DNA of 34,480 nt. Source: Podila epigama. Taxonomy: Eukaryota; Mortierellomycota; Mortierellomycetes; Mortierellales; Mortierellaceae. This document shows, in pieces, positions 12,231-24,466 of this stretch; position 1 is the stretch's first letter, and every line of letters starts with the position of its first letter. The stretch spans positions 1-34,480 of the forward strand of contig JAAAVE010000090.1 in NCBI GenBank assembly GCA_015679605.1. The letters are read 5' to 3'. The notes beneath the pieces were generated by a model that did not search any database, was not told the origin of the DNA, and worked only from the letters and a program-made list of their open reading frames with translations. Made by a program: the position numbers and the translations under genes.

Positions 12231-12695
12231 AAAGGGATGTGTAGAAAACGTGGAAAAAGGCGTGATGAACGTGAAGAATGCAAAAGAACGCGATGGAAGT
12301 AAAGAACATGAAAAAAAACAATGATCACAGTTCAGGTGAGGGTCGTTGGAGCATCATGGTATTCGTGTGGTGTCATCTCAGAGTTCGACGTTGTGAACAT
12401 TTAAGGAGGATTATTGTCATGACCACCTGAAAAGCCCACCGTACTGTGCATGTCCGAGTGGTTGGATCGGTGGAGAGACTGTTTGTATTTGGGCCTCCTG
12501 TTGCAATCGAAGATGACGAACGCAAAGTTCACTCCATAACATTAGAATGAGCATTGTTCCTGTTACCTTGTAGCTGTGGATGTCCGCATGCAGTGTCTAC
12601 TTTTGCGCAGGCCTCGAGATGATGATCATGCTGGCCATGTCCAACTGAATGGTTGTGTTTCCGCATTGTCTGTTACCAGCACTTGATGGTACTAT

Positions 12696-12734
12696 TGCTT
12701 CTGCTGCTTCTGCTGCTGCTGCTGCTGCTTCTGT
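12696..12734. repeat. (CTG)n / (CTT CTG) trinucleotide repeat
   Basis: CTG units with interspersed TTC/CTT, in an interval with no supported gene. The forward frame reads poly-Leu, which is not credible as a protein. Confidence 0.85.
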
Positions 12735-14578
12735 TGAGGGAATTGATGACAAGGATAAGACTACTTGTTACTCCTGTTGGTTGTTCCTTTCCTTTTTATG
12801 CGACTCTTTTGCGTAAAACTGTCGTGTGTGTTTGTTTGTTCGTTTGCCCTTCCCCTTGGGTGTTTTCCTGAAAAGTCGATCCTCGATCTAGAGTAAATGG
12901 AATTATTTTTTTTTCCTCTATCCAGAGAGTGCGGTGAGCACAATTGGTATGTCCCTGTATGCGTAGGTAGGGGTTGACTGAATGGGTCAAAGAAGAACAA
13001 CAGGAAGAAAAACAAGAACATGAACAAGAGTAAGAAAGATGAAAAAAAGAAAAGAAAAGAAAAGGGAATAAAAAAGAGAATTCTTTCTTGGTATTTATTT
13101 CCCATCCTACCCATGGTTGGTTCAATGTCGTCAGATCCGTGTCATTCATTCATTCATTGTTGCTTTGTGTTGTTTTGTGTTGTCTTGTGTATGTACACAA
13201 AAAAACCTGTAACAAGTTTGACGTTTCCTCTCCTTCGGCTCCTTCGGCTAGTTTCCAACAATATTTTCTCGATCTGCAAAGCAAAACAGGGGACAATAGG
13301 GGAAGATGGAAGGAAACCCTGTCAAAAAGGTACGGGAGAAAAAAAAAAAAAGAAAAAAAAACACTGCATAATAATACAAACCGCAAATAGAATGAGAAAA
13401 GAAAAAAAAAAATTGCGCATAGCAATTGGATGAATATCATGGAGTGGCGAGTCGTTGCATGGAAACATGAAGCATGGGAAGTAAAGCGTGGCTAGGCATA
13501 GGCATTGACGAGGCGAGACAAGGGCGAAAGGCATGGCGGATTTGAACATGTAACAGATAAGAAAAAATACATTTTTAGCGTCATGGTAAAGACGTGGAAA
13601 GTACATGGAAAAATTACGATATCATGTCCAAGTGTACTGCACATGAATACATGAACACATGAACTGAACAAAAGGCATCATCCTCAAACTTGTGTTCATT
13701 GCTTACTTGAGTGATGTACATTCATGTCCACAACAACAAAGAGACAGTTCACACGAATGGATGAATTGGTTGAAATTTCCCCGAGGGCCTCGCCATCCTG
13801 AACTTCCTGAACTGTATTGCATTGGCACTGCACTGACCATGTCACTTTTGCTCACAGGGCAATGGACAAATGGCAGTCAACGGGAGAGCTTGTCTATCCC
13901 TGACCCTTTTTTTTTCTTTTGTATTATGTCCCATGCCTTGAATGTCCATGGACATACACATGTTAACACTCTCTGGAATAATGAATTGCCCCCACCACCA
14001 CCACAGAAACAAAAAACGACAACTGTCACCTATTCTTTTCTTGCGCAGACCTGACAGGGGGCGGGTTTGTCCAATTGTCCACAAAAAAAAGGGGGAATGG
14101 ACACTGCACCTTTCTTTCCTCATGTTTCCAAAGACCAAAAAAAGTGAACAAATATCTGTCTGTAATGAACAATTAATTCTGACTAAAGAGCGACGATCTG
14201 TCACACCATCAGCAGCCCACATCTTCTTCTTTGACAGTCTGACAAAGCAGCTTTTTTAACACAAGGTCAGCCAGGCACAAAGCACTCGCTTTCTCACGTC
14301 GCTCAATATAGAAGAAAACAAATGATTTTAGTAACGAATTCCAGCAGATACCTGCCTATTATGACCATGCCGCTCAATCACGCAAACGTTTTGCAACACT
14401 GACAATAACACAAAGTACACGCAAATTGCGCATTTCGTCAGGGTACAAGATATAAAGTGTTGGGTGGAATGAAGCGTGTATCGCGTATATTTTTTTCTGC
14501 TCCGACTTATCAACTGCAGCCATCCCCTATTCGTACATTTCTTTTTTCATTCTCGCCGAAAGCATTAACATCCGATAG

Positions 14579-14690
14579 ACTGACTGATAGACATGTAGAT
14601 AGATAGGTAGACAAGTAGATATTCAGATATACAAATACAGATAGACAGATAAACAATGCGACCCTGACATTGACATTGACATTGACATTT
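14579..14690. repeat. GATA/GACA microsatellite followed by (GACATT)n
   Basis: Imperfect GATA, GACA and GTAGATA units run to about 14652, followed at 14666-14690 by four copies of a GACATT hexamer. They lie in the 3' flank of SMC6, starting about 80 bp after the stop codon. Confidence 0.85.
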
Positions 14691-14772
14691 ACAACTACGC
14701 TGAAGATACAAAAGCCAAAAAAAAATCATACTATTTGCATTAATGAAAAAAACAAAATATGACAACCTAATC

Positions 14773-17700
14773 TCATACAAGTGTCAGCTGGTTACGCTCT
14801 GGATCATGTAGACGATGAACACGCACATCCGGTCCAGGCGACACACTCGACGCGTCTTGAGGCGTAATCAGAATATACTGTACACCATCAGACTCTCGCG
14901 CTGTGGAAATCAACATCTTCATACTGATTCGTCGGTTCACAGCATCCATGAACACATCAAACTCGTCCAAACTATCGACAGAAGACGAGAGAGAGAAATA
15001 ACATTATTAACAATGCTCATCCGAATACAATATATAATAACGCAGCAAACAGCAGGCAGTAGACAACTCATACCAGCGGATGGAACTAGCCATCGAATCC
15101 CAAAGGGCGAGGAGCATGCAGATGGTTGAGAACGATCGCTCTCCACCAGAAAGTGACTTGGGGTCCTTTTCTCTTGAATTCTTGTCTTTCTTGTCTTTCT
15201 TGTCTTTTGTCTCCTCAGTTACGTTCATCATTGTGTCCTCTGTCTCGACCTGCATTAGGGAAATAATGAAAAGATATACCATCAAGGTCAGATGACGCCT
15301 GTGCTTTATATACATAGTTTCCTTTGAGGTGAGGAAGGCAATGGAGCTTATCGCTAAAACTTACTCGAATGTGCAGCTGTTTTGTCGTATGCGAGAAATC
15401 CAAGTCTCCAGAGTAACCACGCTCCGCAAGTTGTAGACGGAAGTTTTGCGTGGAGCGCATAGCCATCAGGGACCGGAAGTTTCGCCAACGCATGAGACGA
15501 GCATCCAGGGAATCTTTGAGTTGCTACAAGTTCAAATCAGACGAGAAAAAAAAATAAAAAAGATTAGTAAATGCTTGCTTCATAAAGAGATAAGCATTAA
15601 TCATGCCGCCAATTCTGCAGACCCTTGTTTGACTAACCTTCACTAGGATATCAAGTTGATTAATGTACGCCTTGACAGCTTTGTATTCATCCTGCTTCCT
15701 TTTCATGTCCAATGCCACTTCCTCAAACGTGTAGCCTCGATCTTTCGCTTGCTCACGAAGTCGTTCCTGAATCTGCTTGATCTCACGCTCCAATTGAGGA
15801 ATGGTCGACTTGACCTCAACACGCTCACAAAACTCGGTTGCTTTCTGGGTTTGTTCCTAAGAGATATACAATGTGAACCATTTTACATGTGGTTGTTGAG
15901 AGCGTTGCGTTGGATAAACGCGAATAAACACGTAAGAAAAACGAATACGTTTTATGTTTTTTCGGATCGCATATTCTTTGAATTCTGTAGCTTCACGTTA
16001 CCTGCAAGGTTTGTGTTTTCTCGCCCAGGTCCAATTCCAGTTCGCGGACCTTAGTTCGTGCAGCCTTGAGTCTGTCTTCCCAGTGCTTGACCCTAATCTC
16101 CACCTGCACTTTGTCCTGGTGCAAATTTTCTTGTTCGCGCTACAAGCATGTAAACAAACAAACAAACAAACAAACAAGCAAACAAACATAGTACGAAAAA
16201 CTTTAGAACGCAGGACCACATGAATGCACGCATATAAATACAAAAGAGAGAAATGTACTTACAACAATGGTGCTAGATTCTGATACACGGGACTTCAGCT
16301 TGGCATCAAGAGTTGCCAGTTCCTGCTTAAAAGGTTCCATCTCATCGATGATCTTTTGCTTTTGAAGAGCAATCGGCTCATATTGTTTCTTCATTGTCTC
16401 AATCTCGCTCAGCGCTTTTTGCCTTGATTCTTCATAGGCCTCCAAGTTGGTTGGCATGTCCTCCCGTAGTCTTTCGTTCAGGGTCTCGATCATTTGCATA
16501 TTCTTTCTCAGATCCCTGTCAAGCCCTCCTTGGTCCCGCTTAAACTGCTGGATGTCCCGAGTGAGAGACTCACTCTCGGCCACCAGCTCTTGCATCTCCC
16601 TGATACGGAATTGAATCGAATCCTGGCAACGGCTGACAGTACCTTCAAGTACTCCCAATTCTTGGTCCACATTCGACGAGAGACGTGGTGGCCCACGGTA
16701 CCGCTGCATCATTATACTTGCTGCACCGCCTGACCGGTCTCCGACCTGGATCAGGTCCAACGTCAAACATCTCGTGACGTTCTCTGGCATGCCTCCGTTA
16801 GGCCCAGAGCTTGTAATTCTGTCGGCCACTTGACGTTGTTCCACCAGGATTGTTTGCTCGATACCTGCTTTATCAATCAACAAGCGTTGAACCCATTCGT
16901 CATCGATATGAAGTGCTCGATTAATGGTCAGGTACTTTTCATCAGGTTCCCGGAATCGGAACAGGACCTGTTTTGTTGTAAAAATAGGCGAGTTACTATT
17001 TAAAATCAATATAGATTGAGATGTTGCATGTTAGTTTTGATGGAGAAACATGCAAAATACCAGAGATTCTGCAGCATAAATGAAATAAAAAGCATCTCCT
17101 TTCATCTTCTCTTCAAGTACCATCGGCGTCGTTGAAGGATGTTCCGAAGAACTCTTCCGTCATGATCATCTTGCACGGCAAAAGCATTCAGGTTGTTTCC
17201 CAAAGCAGACTCAATCACAGCCGCCCAGTTCTGGTGACGCAGCTTGACGTGTCGACCAATGGGTCCAACTGGTGCTGCTGCTCTCCATCCATTGCGAGCT
17301 GTCACCTCTTCAATGTCCCTCAGTACATCTGGAATCGAAGGCCCAAAAGCTTTGAGAGCATTCTCCTTGCGTTCACGAATTCGTTGAATACGGTCTTTGG
17401 CCTCTGCTAATTCATTCCTGCTCTGTTTCAAGACACTGGTGATTTGATCATGCTTGTGGTCCACTTCACCTTGCTTTCGTTCCGCTGACGCCAAATTCTC
17501 GCGTGCTTCTCCCAGCATGCGCTTTGTGCGGTCGTTTTCTTCCTCGAGCCGCCGAATCCGGTCCTCGATCTCTACCCGCTTGGATTGCGAGTTTAGCTTT
17601 TGTGTCTCTGCTGCTATCCATTGCTCAAGTTTCCGGACTTGTTCCTTGCTGTTCTTGATATCCTCGTTCACAGTTTTTTCTTCCTCAATCGCCATCTTGA

Positions 17701-19327
17701 GCTCGCTTTTCTTTTCACGCAACGCGACCTCAAGCTCACGCTTCCTGGCCAGGGTCGGTCCATTCGACTCTGCATGGTCCTTGAGCCTCACTTCAATCTC
17801 CTGAAGACCCTGTTCAATCTCGGCTAGAGCTTTTTCCTCTGTTTCTTTCTTGGCCTCCATTGCCGGCACCTTCATGAGATATCTGTTTAGGTCTTCTTCA
17901 GCCTCTCGAAAAACTTTCTCAAGCTCCTCAATCTGAGCCCAGGCTACCTGGCTCTTTAGGTCCTCGACCTTTAACTCCATCCCTGCTGCCACTTGCATGT
18001 CCCTGAACCTGGCCTGGGCTGCCTTAGCCAACTGATACAATTCTGGCACCACTTCTCTCTTTGATTTAAGTGTGGTCTGCATCGTTTCGATACAATTTCG
18101 AACAATCTCGTAATCCTGACTGAGTTGTGTGAGTTGAGTTCCCTTCATAAAGAACTTGTACTTGTCCTCTGGCGTTGATGATTGGATGAATTGACGCGCC
18201 GTATCCTGTGAGAGTACGTTCACTGGATTGTCGACTTGGATGTTCATGTGGTCACAAATGGCCGCGAGTTCCTCACGTTTGGTCGAAATGCTCTTGCCCT
18301 TTGAGGACTTGATTTTATAACCAGATGCGCCGTCTTTCGAGATCCTACGCTCAATGATAATGCTCTCGCCATAAAGTTCGGGCTTATAGGCATCGTGCCC
18401 TTGGTTACGCAACTGCAGTTTAACATCTGCTTGAGCTGCACCCTCTCGAATCAGGGCTTTGAGACTCTGAGCACGGTTTGTCGCATTCGCCTTGCCTCCG
18501 AGACACACCATGATCGCAGTCAAAATTGCACTTTTTCCACCTTGGAAATTGAGGATTGGAAAAAAAATGAAGGGAGATTAACAACTCATGAAAGACAAAA
18601 GAATGAAATAGCAGAGATTTTGACGCATGGTTCAGATAACGGTCACAATGATTTTCTTCTAGCTCTATCGTTTTGCCATACTTCCGTTATGACCAATGAT
18701 AAAGTTGATCTTTGGACCAAAGGGAACCCTGAGATGTCGATGGCACATAAAGTCTTGCATCTCAATCATCTCAATTACGCCTATCTCTGCTACCAGCTAA
18801 AACAGTTCAGTAGAAGGGCAAACAAAGATGTAAGTAAAAGCTCAAAGACATGAATCCCACAAAGAAAAAAGAGAGAGTACTTACTCCTGGACGACCTCTT
18901 TTCTTCCGAGAATTTTCATATTCGCGTTCGGCAATTTCCTGCCACGTCATATCGTCAATGCTAGCATTGTTGCTTTGGCTCCAGCCCTCGCCTTCAGGCT
19001 CCTCGCGGCGAACATCAGAGTCATCGTCATCGTCTTCGTCGTTTTCGTCGTCCTCGTTCATTTCGTTGTTTGCCTCAGCATCACTCTCCGGTTCCATACG
19101 CCTTGAACGCTATATAGTCAGTGGTTATGTGAACGAAGGGATAAAAAAAGTAAACATTAAGCTCACAGTTGCGGCGGTCCCCTTTGTCTTTTGTGGTGTA
19201 GTGATGCAACAAAGTTGAGACATCACTGTTGTACCTTGCCCTTTGCGGCACGGTTTGCCTGGCGTCGAGATCCATCTTCTTCCTCTTCTTCTACGATCAA
19301 TCGTCTTTTCCGAGTAACATCCGGCAT
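14773..19327 (-). CDS. SMC6: Smc6, ATPase subunit of the Smc5/6 complex
   Basis: Ten exons: 19327-19235, 19109-18885, 18796-18682, 18540-17121, 16995-16263, 16139-16002, 15856-15638, 15523-15365, 15249-15074, 14971-14773 (1158 aa). All junctions keep phase. The Walker A GHNGSGKS (141-148) is itself split by an intron (A|GT = Ser145). Family marks are VDNPVNVLSQDTARQFIQ, the hinge (GPIGRHVKLRHQNWAAVIES), two long coiled-coil arms, the signature SLSGGER (about 1066-1072) and the Walker B/D-loop LDEFDVFMD (Asp1095-Glu1096). Length matches known Smc6 (about 1,100 aa). With Smc5 and Nse subunits it acts in the nucleus in recombinational repair and replication-fork stability. The N-terminus is an acidic/basic disordered tail. 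An acceptor-like CAG sits directly before the ATG, so a short upstream exon is possible. A Lys/Asp-rich insert precedes the signature. Confidence 0.95.
16152..16188. repeat. (CAAA)n repeat inside an SMC6 intron
   Basis: About nine CAAA units (TTTG on the coding strand) lie just upstream of the acceptor of the 16140-16262 intron, where they supply a T-rich tract. Confidence 0.9.
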
Positions 19328-19536
19328 CTGAGCAATGAAAAGATGTAAGAATGGACAGGATGGAAGGAGTGTGCAAGTACCATCATTGCGTCCACAGGAA
19401 CTGAAGAAAAAAAAATGGATATTCGCTGAACCACACGTGACTGCTTGTTCTGTTTGAACGAGTCTCCATAAAAACCGCCCATGCCGCACATTCACCTTTC
19501 ACCATACACATTTTGCTTTTTTCTTCCTTCCATTCA
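19328..19536. promoter_or_regulatory. Compact divergent promoter between SMC6 and the ZNF830-like gene
   Basis: Only 209 bp separate the two start codons, so the core promoters must overlap or share elements. No clear TATA box is seen. On the minus strand an ATGATG|gtactt donor at 19380 and a tgctcag acceptor at 19328 could define a 53-bp intron at the SMC6 start. Confidence 0.55.
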
Positions 19537-20868
19537 ATGTCAAAGGACGTCCGTCGTCTATTCGCAGCCCAAAAGGCTGCAAAAACTGGCACGTCACAAG
19601 CAGCAGGAGTCATTGCAAGCTCGAAAAGAGTCGCGCACCCTCTCGCGAAATATGATCCAAAGACAATGCGACTCTCATGTGCCATCTGTGGACCTACTGT
19701 TCCCATAAAGTCTGACAGCTTATGGAATGCTCATTTGGTTTCCAAAGCGCATCAAGAAGCCGTTGCTAAACTTCGAGCAGTCAAGGAACAAATGCAAAAA
19801 AGAGAAATGGCCGAAGCTGAGAGGGCGAGACTTCAGCAACAGCAACAACAAAATCAGGCAGCTGTAGGAGGAGGAGTGAAGAGAAAAGCAGATGGATCGA
19901 GTAATAATGGAGGTGGCGGTGGTCTCGGAAGCCTTGTTGCATATGATGACAGTGAGAGTGAAAGTGACAACGAAGACGGTGACCAGGCACAAAGCTCTAG
20001 AACTGATTCGAAACGTGTCAAGCTTCAGGTGGACGATAAACATGAGCACACACAATCAGCGTCAGCGCATGCAGCCATGGAAGAAAGCGACGACGAGGAC
20101 ATTACAGCTGGTCTTCCAGCGGGATTTTTCGATTCTTCTTCCAAGGGACCGGAAGCACAAGAAGAAGCTGAAGAAGCAAAAGAAGCAGAGGCATCATCAG
20201 AAGGCGAGATGGAGGGCGTATTGCCAGCCGGGTTCTTTGACGATCCAGAAGAGGACGCCAGGATCAGATCAGAGGTCGGAGGGGCTACAGCCGACCTGCA
20301 GCAGCGTCAACTCGATGTAGAGTTCAAGGCATTGCAGGAAGCGCTGGCTAATGCATCTGAAAGCCAAGACCAACAAGCACAAGATCAGACCCAACAAGGA
20401 TCATCATCACAGAAAGACACATCCATCGTTGCAGTGGATCAGAGTGCTTACGACGAGCAAGAGGAGCCTGAGGACGAGGAGCTGGAAGAGACTGTGTTGG
20501 CGCGCATGGAAGAGGAGTATCAGTTGTTTATCGAGATGCAAGAGCGATTGGAAGCCTTGCGGATGAAAAAGGAAAAGCTATCCACATCAAACACATCATC
20601 TCGGCCAATACCAGCCGCGCTATCTCCGTCCTCAGCAACGATACCCGAATCCAAACCAAAGTCATCCAAACAAAAGTCAATCTTGGACGTTGTTCGCGAA
20701 CAAGAGCGGGCAAGGAAGGAAAAGGAGCGACAGGCAGCACAGAAGTTCGCACGGCTAAAGGATGCCAGTGACAGCAAGATGGCCAGTGATGATGAAGATG
20801 ATGAGGATGATAGTGATGATGACGAGGACATTGAGGCCATGATGGATTGGCGAGCAAGGCGAGTGTAA
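19537..20868 (+). CDS. ZNF830/OMCG1-like zinc-finger protein
   Basis: Intronless, 443 aa. The start at 19537 is chosen over an upstream non-ATG codon because MSKDVRRLFAAQ begins the conserved region. A U1-type C2H2 zinc finger lies at C48-x2-C51-x14-H66-x5-H72 in a context (SPFAKY-like HPLAKYDPKTMRLSC, LWNAHLVSKAHQE) typical of ZNF830/CCDC16. A coiled coil with a short Gln run follows, then acidic disordered stretches. Two copies of LPAGFFD lie at about 193-199 and 229-235, then a Glu-rich helix and an Asp-rich tail ending MMDWRARRV. Animal ZNF830 associates with spliceosomal proteins and is needed for chromosome integrity and cell division. The nuclear role here is inferred from that. It is divergent from SMC6. 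Codon usage is unremarkable. Confidence 0.85.
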   Translation: MSKDVRRLFAAQKAAKTGTSQAAGVIASSKRVAHPLAKYDPKTMRLSCAICGPTVPIKSDSLWNAHLVSKAHQEAVAKLRAVKEQMQKREMAEAERARLQQQQQQNQAAVGGGVKRKADGSSNNGGGGGLGSLVAYDDSESESDNEDGDQAQSSRTDSKRVKLQVDDKHEHTQSASAHAAMEESDDEDITAGLPAGFFDSSSKGPEAQEEAEEAKEAEASSEGEMEGVLPAGFFDDPEEDARIRSEVGGATADLQQRQLDVEFKALQEALANASESQDQQAQDQTQQGSSSQKDTSIVAVDQSAYDEQEEPEDEELEETVLARMEEEYQLFIEMQERLEALRMKKEKLSTSNTSSRPIPAALSPSSATIPESKPKSSKQKSILDVVREQERARKEKERQAAQKFARLKDASDSKMASDDEDDEDDSDDDEDIEAMMDWRARRV

Positions 20869-21260
20869 ACTAGAGAATGGTACAATACAAGTTGTTTTTT
20901 TCATCTTTTTTATTCACCTTTTTCTTGTTTCTTTTCCAATGCAACCAAGTCAAGAGAAAAATCGAAAAGTAGAGGACAAAAAAAAAATTCAAACAAAACC
21001 CGCTACAACACCATACAACATGGCGCGATGTTCAGTCATATTCAGCCATAACTGTGACAAACAGCACGGATCGTCCATGGGTCCATTCCTGCTTGGATCA
21101 GATCCTCGATCTGCGACCCCGCATTCTTGCGCCACAGCTCACGGTTTCGCTCGATATACCGCTGGAGGACATAGCTGTCAACCTTCCATCCTTGATCAAA
21201 TTCCCACTCGAGATCCAGAATCGTCTTGTTCTTCTTGAGGCATTGGCAGAGATACTCAAG
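20869..21260. other. Convergent intergenic region
   Basis: The 3' flanks of two converging genes. T-rich runs near 20893-20936 probably belong to the plus-strand gene's 3' end. A forward open frame at 20939-21238 enters the antisense of the LRR gene and shows no protein character. Confidence 0.6.
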
Positions 21261-24200
21261 TTAATGCTCATCTTCACAGACGCGCGCACGCTTGACTACA
21301 AGACGCAGAAGCTTGTTCGCGTTCGATTGCAGAAAGTCGCCCCACTCGAAAATGTCATCCACATGAGTATCGTCCGGCTCTCCGTCCACATACTGTACCT
21401 CGATCGATTTGAGCACATGGCTCCTAGACCTCAACCCTTGCGTGAGCTCCTTCAGGTTGACATGCGAAACAGAGAGTCGGTGGACGGACTTGTTTACCTC
21501 AAGAAATCGCATCACAGCCGGGCCCATCGACCCTGGCTCTCTGAACGAAGGACTCTCGATTCTCAGTACCCGAATCGAAGTCATGCTCTGCACGCATTCC
21601 AGGACCTTGCTCCCGCCCAATGCAGACATCTGGTTACGGGACACATCCAGACTTTGTAACTTGCAAAGGGTCTCATTCTCAGCCATACAATCACACAGGA
21701 CCATGGCGATTTGATCGCTCATCTGCGTCCATCGCAAATCAAGAACTGTCAACCAGGAGCAGGCGTTCCTGAAGAAATCTTGAAGAAGCTCTGGCTCAGG
21801 CACCGATGACTGGAAGAGGTGAGAGTACCGCAGAGACAACTTGACAAACTGGCAGTTTCCCAACGCTCGCCCTAATATATTAGCCCCCTGTAGGGTAATT
21901 GAAGGCAGATCTATACTCAAAGACTCGAGTGCGAGGTGTGAAGAAAGAAGATCCGAGAGCGCCTCTGCCAACGCCACCGCCGTCAAATCACCGCAATCGC
22001 TGCCCTGCATCTCCAACCGTTGCAATGTGCAGAGACTTAGTTGACGAATCATTCTTGAACAAGACTCGTCCGAGGACTGGGCCATCCTTGGCAACACAAG
22101 CTCGGTGCAGCGGTCAAGTCGTCCTGTGAGCCGAAGAATGCTCTCTACGCCCTTGGTATCCAACTCGTTGACAGAGTCCGACAGGTCTAGAGACGTGAGT
22201 CTCATAGAGACCATGCTACTTTCCAGGGCCATTGCGGAAGCATCTCCAAAGGCAGTGTAAGGTAACCAAAGCTTTTCGAGCTGACCTCTAATAGCTTCCA
22301 CAATCTCGCAGATTCCGTCATCCTCTAGCAAGTTGAATCCAAGATTCAATTCCTTTAGTTGCTTCAACTCCTTGAGCGTACTTGAAATAACCTTTGAGCC
22401 TTTACTGGGGATATCACACGCGCGAAGAGACAGCGCACTGAGCTTTGTACAGCCAACAAGAGCATTCATGACAGAGGTCTGCTGCTGCAGCTTCAAAGGC
22501 ACTTCAGTCAACTTCAATTCCACCAAATTCTTGCATGCCTTCAAGATATCGCCCAGTGTCTCATGTCCATCCTTGACCGACATGGCCGTCAGCTCAAGCG
22601 AGTGAATTGCGAGCATTTCCTTGGGAACAATGGCATGTTGTGGGAACATGTCCTTAATCTGCTTAAGATGAAGATAACGGATTTTGCCTGTACTCATCAT
22701 CTTGAGGATGGCGTGGATGCGGCGTTTGCCAAGGGCCAAGTAATCCTTGTACTGGTGTGCTCGAAGGGTCAACTTGGAAACGTTCGTATTCGACAAGGCA
22801 GTGCCTAGGGAGCGCAGGTCCTGGTAAGAGTAATTGCGTAGATGGAGCTCTAACTCATGAATGGCGTATGCCCGACTCATCGCCGCCATGAAGGTCTCGG
22901 CGGCTGCGCTCGACGACAGGACCACAGACACCCTGCCAAGTTGGCGATCGTATGTACCCTGGTTGAGAGACACTTCGTGCTCAAAGAGTCTATCATCCGC
23001 CTTGTGGTAGGTCGCGCGGTAATGGTCAAGACAGATCCACTTGATATGGCCATGGTCGTTCACTGTCCGGAAAAGATTGCCCAGAGTGCGATCGCGGTCT
23101 TTTGTCTTGAGGAACGAATTCAACATGCGAAGGTCGGCTCCTTCCAGGGGGAGAAACTTTGGGGGCATCATGGTGACATTGCCGCTGCTCTGACCAAGGA
23201 CGGAGCGGTCAGAGTCAAAGATTGCCTCACTGTTGGTCTCGACTGTACTCTCTACTTTGTCTGAATGGATACCTGGGGCTGGGACATCGATGGCGTCCTG
23301 ATACCTGCTTAGAAGTTGGATGGAAGCTGTCACTTTATCATCCAAGCCCTTTGCAAGCCTCTCGGGAAGATCGGTCGCCTTGACGAAGGACAGCATGGGG
23401 ACGACTACGGTTGCCAAAGAGATTCCGTTCTTGAGCATCATGAGCAACTTGTGGATGTAGGTACCATACTTGGAAAAGAACTCGGTTGGACGTGTGATCT
23501 CGTATCCGTTGTGCCGCGCAATGTGAATGTGGTTCAATTGATGTGGACCCACTGGGGACGTGTGGGGTCCACCACATTCGCATAAAAAGTACAGCCGAAA
23601 CTTGGTCAGGGCTACATTGCTCAAGAGCGAGGAAGGGTTCAGACCCTGGTAAGGCACATCGGGCAACACAATGAACAACCGTGGAGTAGGGTACTCGTGT
23701 AGCTCAAACGTCTGGGTCAGAACAGCCGAGATGGAAGTTTGCAACCGCATGAGCTTGTCAAGAGTCGACTGCTGGAGGGCGACCGATTGCTTCTGAAGTT
23801 CAAAAGACTTTGCCTCTATATCGGCTATCTCTTGCATCTGCGAGGCAATCTTGGCATTGGCCTGGAAGAGATCGTCCTCTAGACGTCCAATTTGTGACTG
23901 GAGCCCAACGAGCTGCTCCATCAACGCGTCAGTGTGATGCACTTGGTTCTCTTGGAGCTTGAGATGGTGCAACTCGAGCATGGCATGAATCTTTTCCTCT
24001 AGAAGCGTGACTGAAGGCTGAGGTGCATGATGGTCGATGCAAGGTGATGCAGGTGAGCTAGGCTGTGACGAAGGAGAGAGTGACCAGGGCGGTGACAGGC
24101 AAGGGCTCGTCATGGGCGTGTCCTCAGTCTCTTGTCGCGATGTTGGACGCGTGGCGTCAAGTTCTCTCTCCTCTCGAGTGACCAAAGTCCCTGGAAGTAA

Positions 24201-24466
24201 TCTGATGGAATGGATGGAAGGGTTTCGTTTAGGCTCTTTTTTTTTCTTTTAGCTCGCTTTGCATTACGCCAAGAAGATTATCACACCAAAAACTCTTTTT
24301 TGTACCTTTCATCTTGCTGATGGTCATCAAGGAATGAGGTCCGTTCATCATCAAACAAAAGTTCATTCACAGAGTCAAATGCATCATGCTCAACCTCAAA
24401 CATAACTTGGCCATTCTGGCCAGGAACAGGCTTGGGCAACTGACTGAATAGAAAGGGACTTGTCAT
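21261..24466 (-). CDS. Coiled-coil / leucine-rich-repeat (RNI-like) protein
   Basis: Two exons, 24466-24306 and 24201-21261, are joined by a 104-bp phase-2 intron (gaaag|gtacaa, atcag|a), giving QQDERLLPGTLVTREE across the junction; 1033 aa. Order: an acidic N-terminal segment; a Ser/Pro linker; a coiled coil (about 118-215); a conserved block of about 100 residues with PRLFIVLPDVP, FRLYFLCECG, HIHIARHNGYEITRP and EFFSKYGTYIHKLL (about 227-324); then from about 490 to the end irregular 25-30-residue leucine-rich repeats (for example LKELNLGFNLLEDDG, LTSLDLSDSV, LQSLDVSRNQMSALGG). I associate the FRLYFLCECG block with expanded repeat-protein families in Mortierella-like fungi, where it may link to signalling modules. 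Function is unknown. The LRR part suggests protein recognition. No P-loop or transmembrane segment is seen. Confidence 0.85.

Larger units (their letters stand above)
11560..14772. other. 3.2-kb gene-poor interval
   Basis: No open frame here looks like a protein; the listed frames are built from homopolymers and simple repeats. It is upstream of the PH-domain gene and downstream of SMC6, both on the minus strand, so it should hold the promoter and leader of the former. Contents: a CATGC tandem at 11747-11774, (GAT)n at 12206-12230, (CTG)n at 12696-12734, many A or T runs, and GATA/GACA repeats near 14579-14652. No tRNA with a good B box is found. A noncoding RNA or a short upstream exon cannot be excluded. 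Confidence 0.6.

Noticed and set aside
12446-12515. tRNA-like stretch with gtccgagtggtt and gttgcaatc
   Set aside because: The first part resembles a Leu/Ser tRNA A box, but the B box lacks the needed core and I find no acceptor stem.
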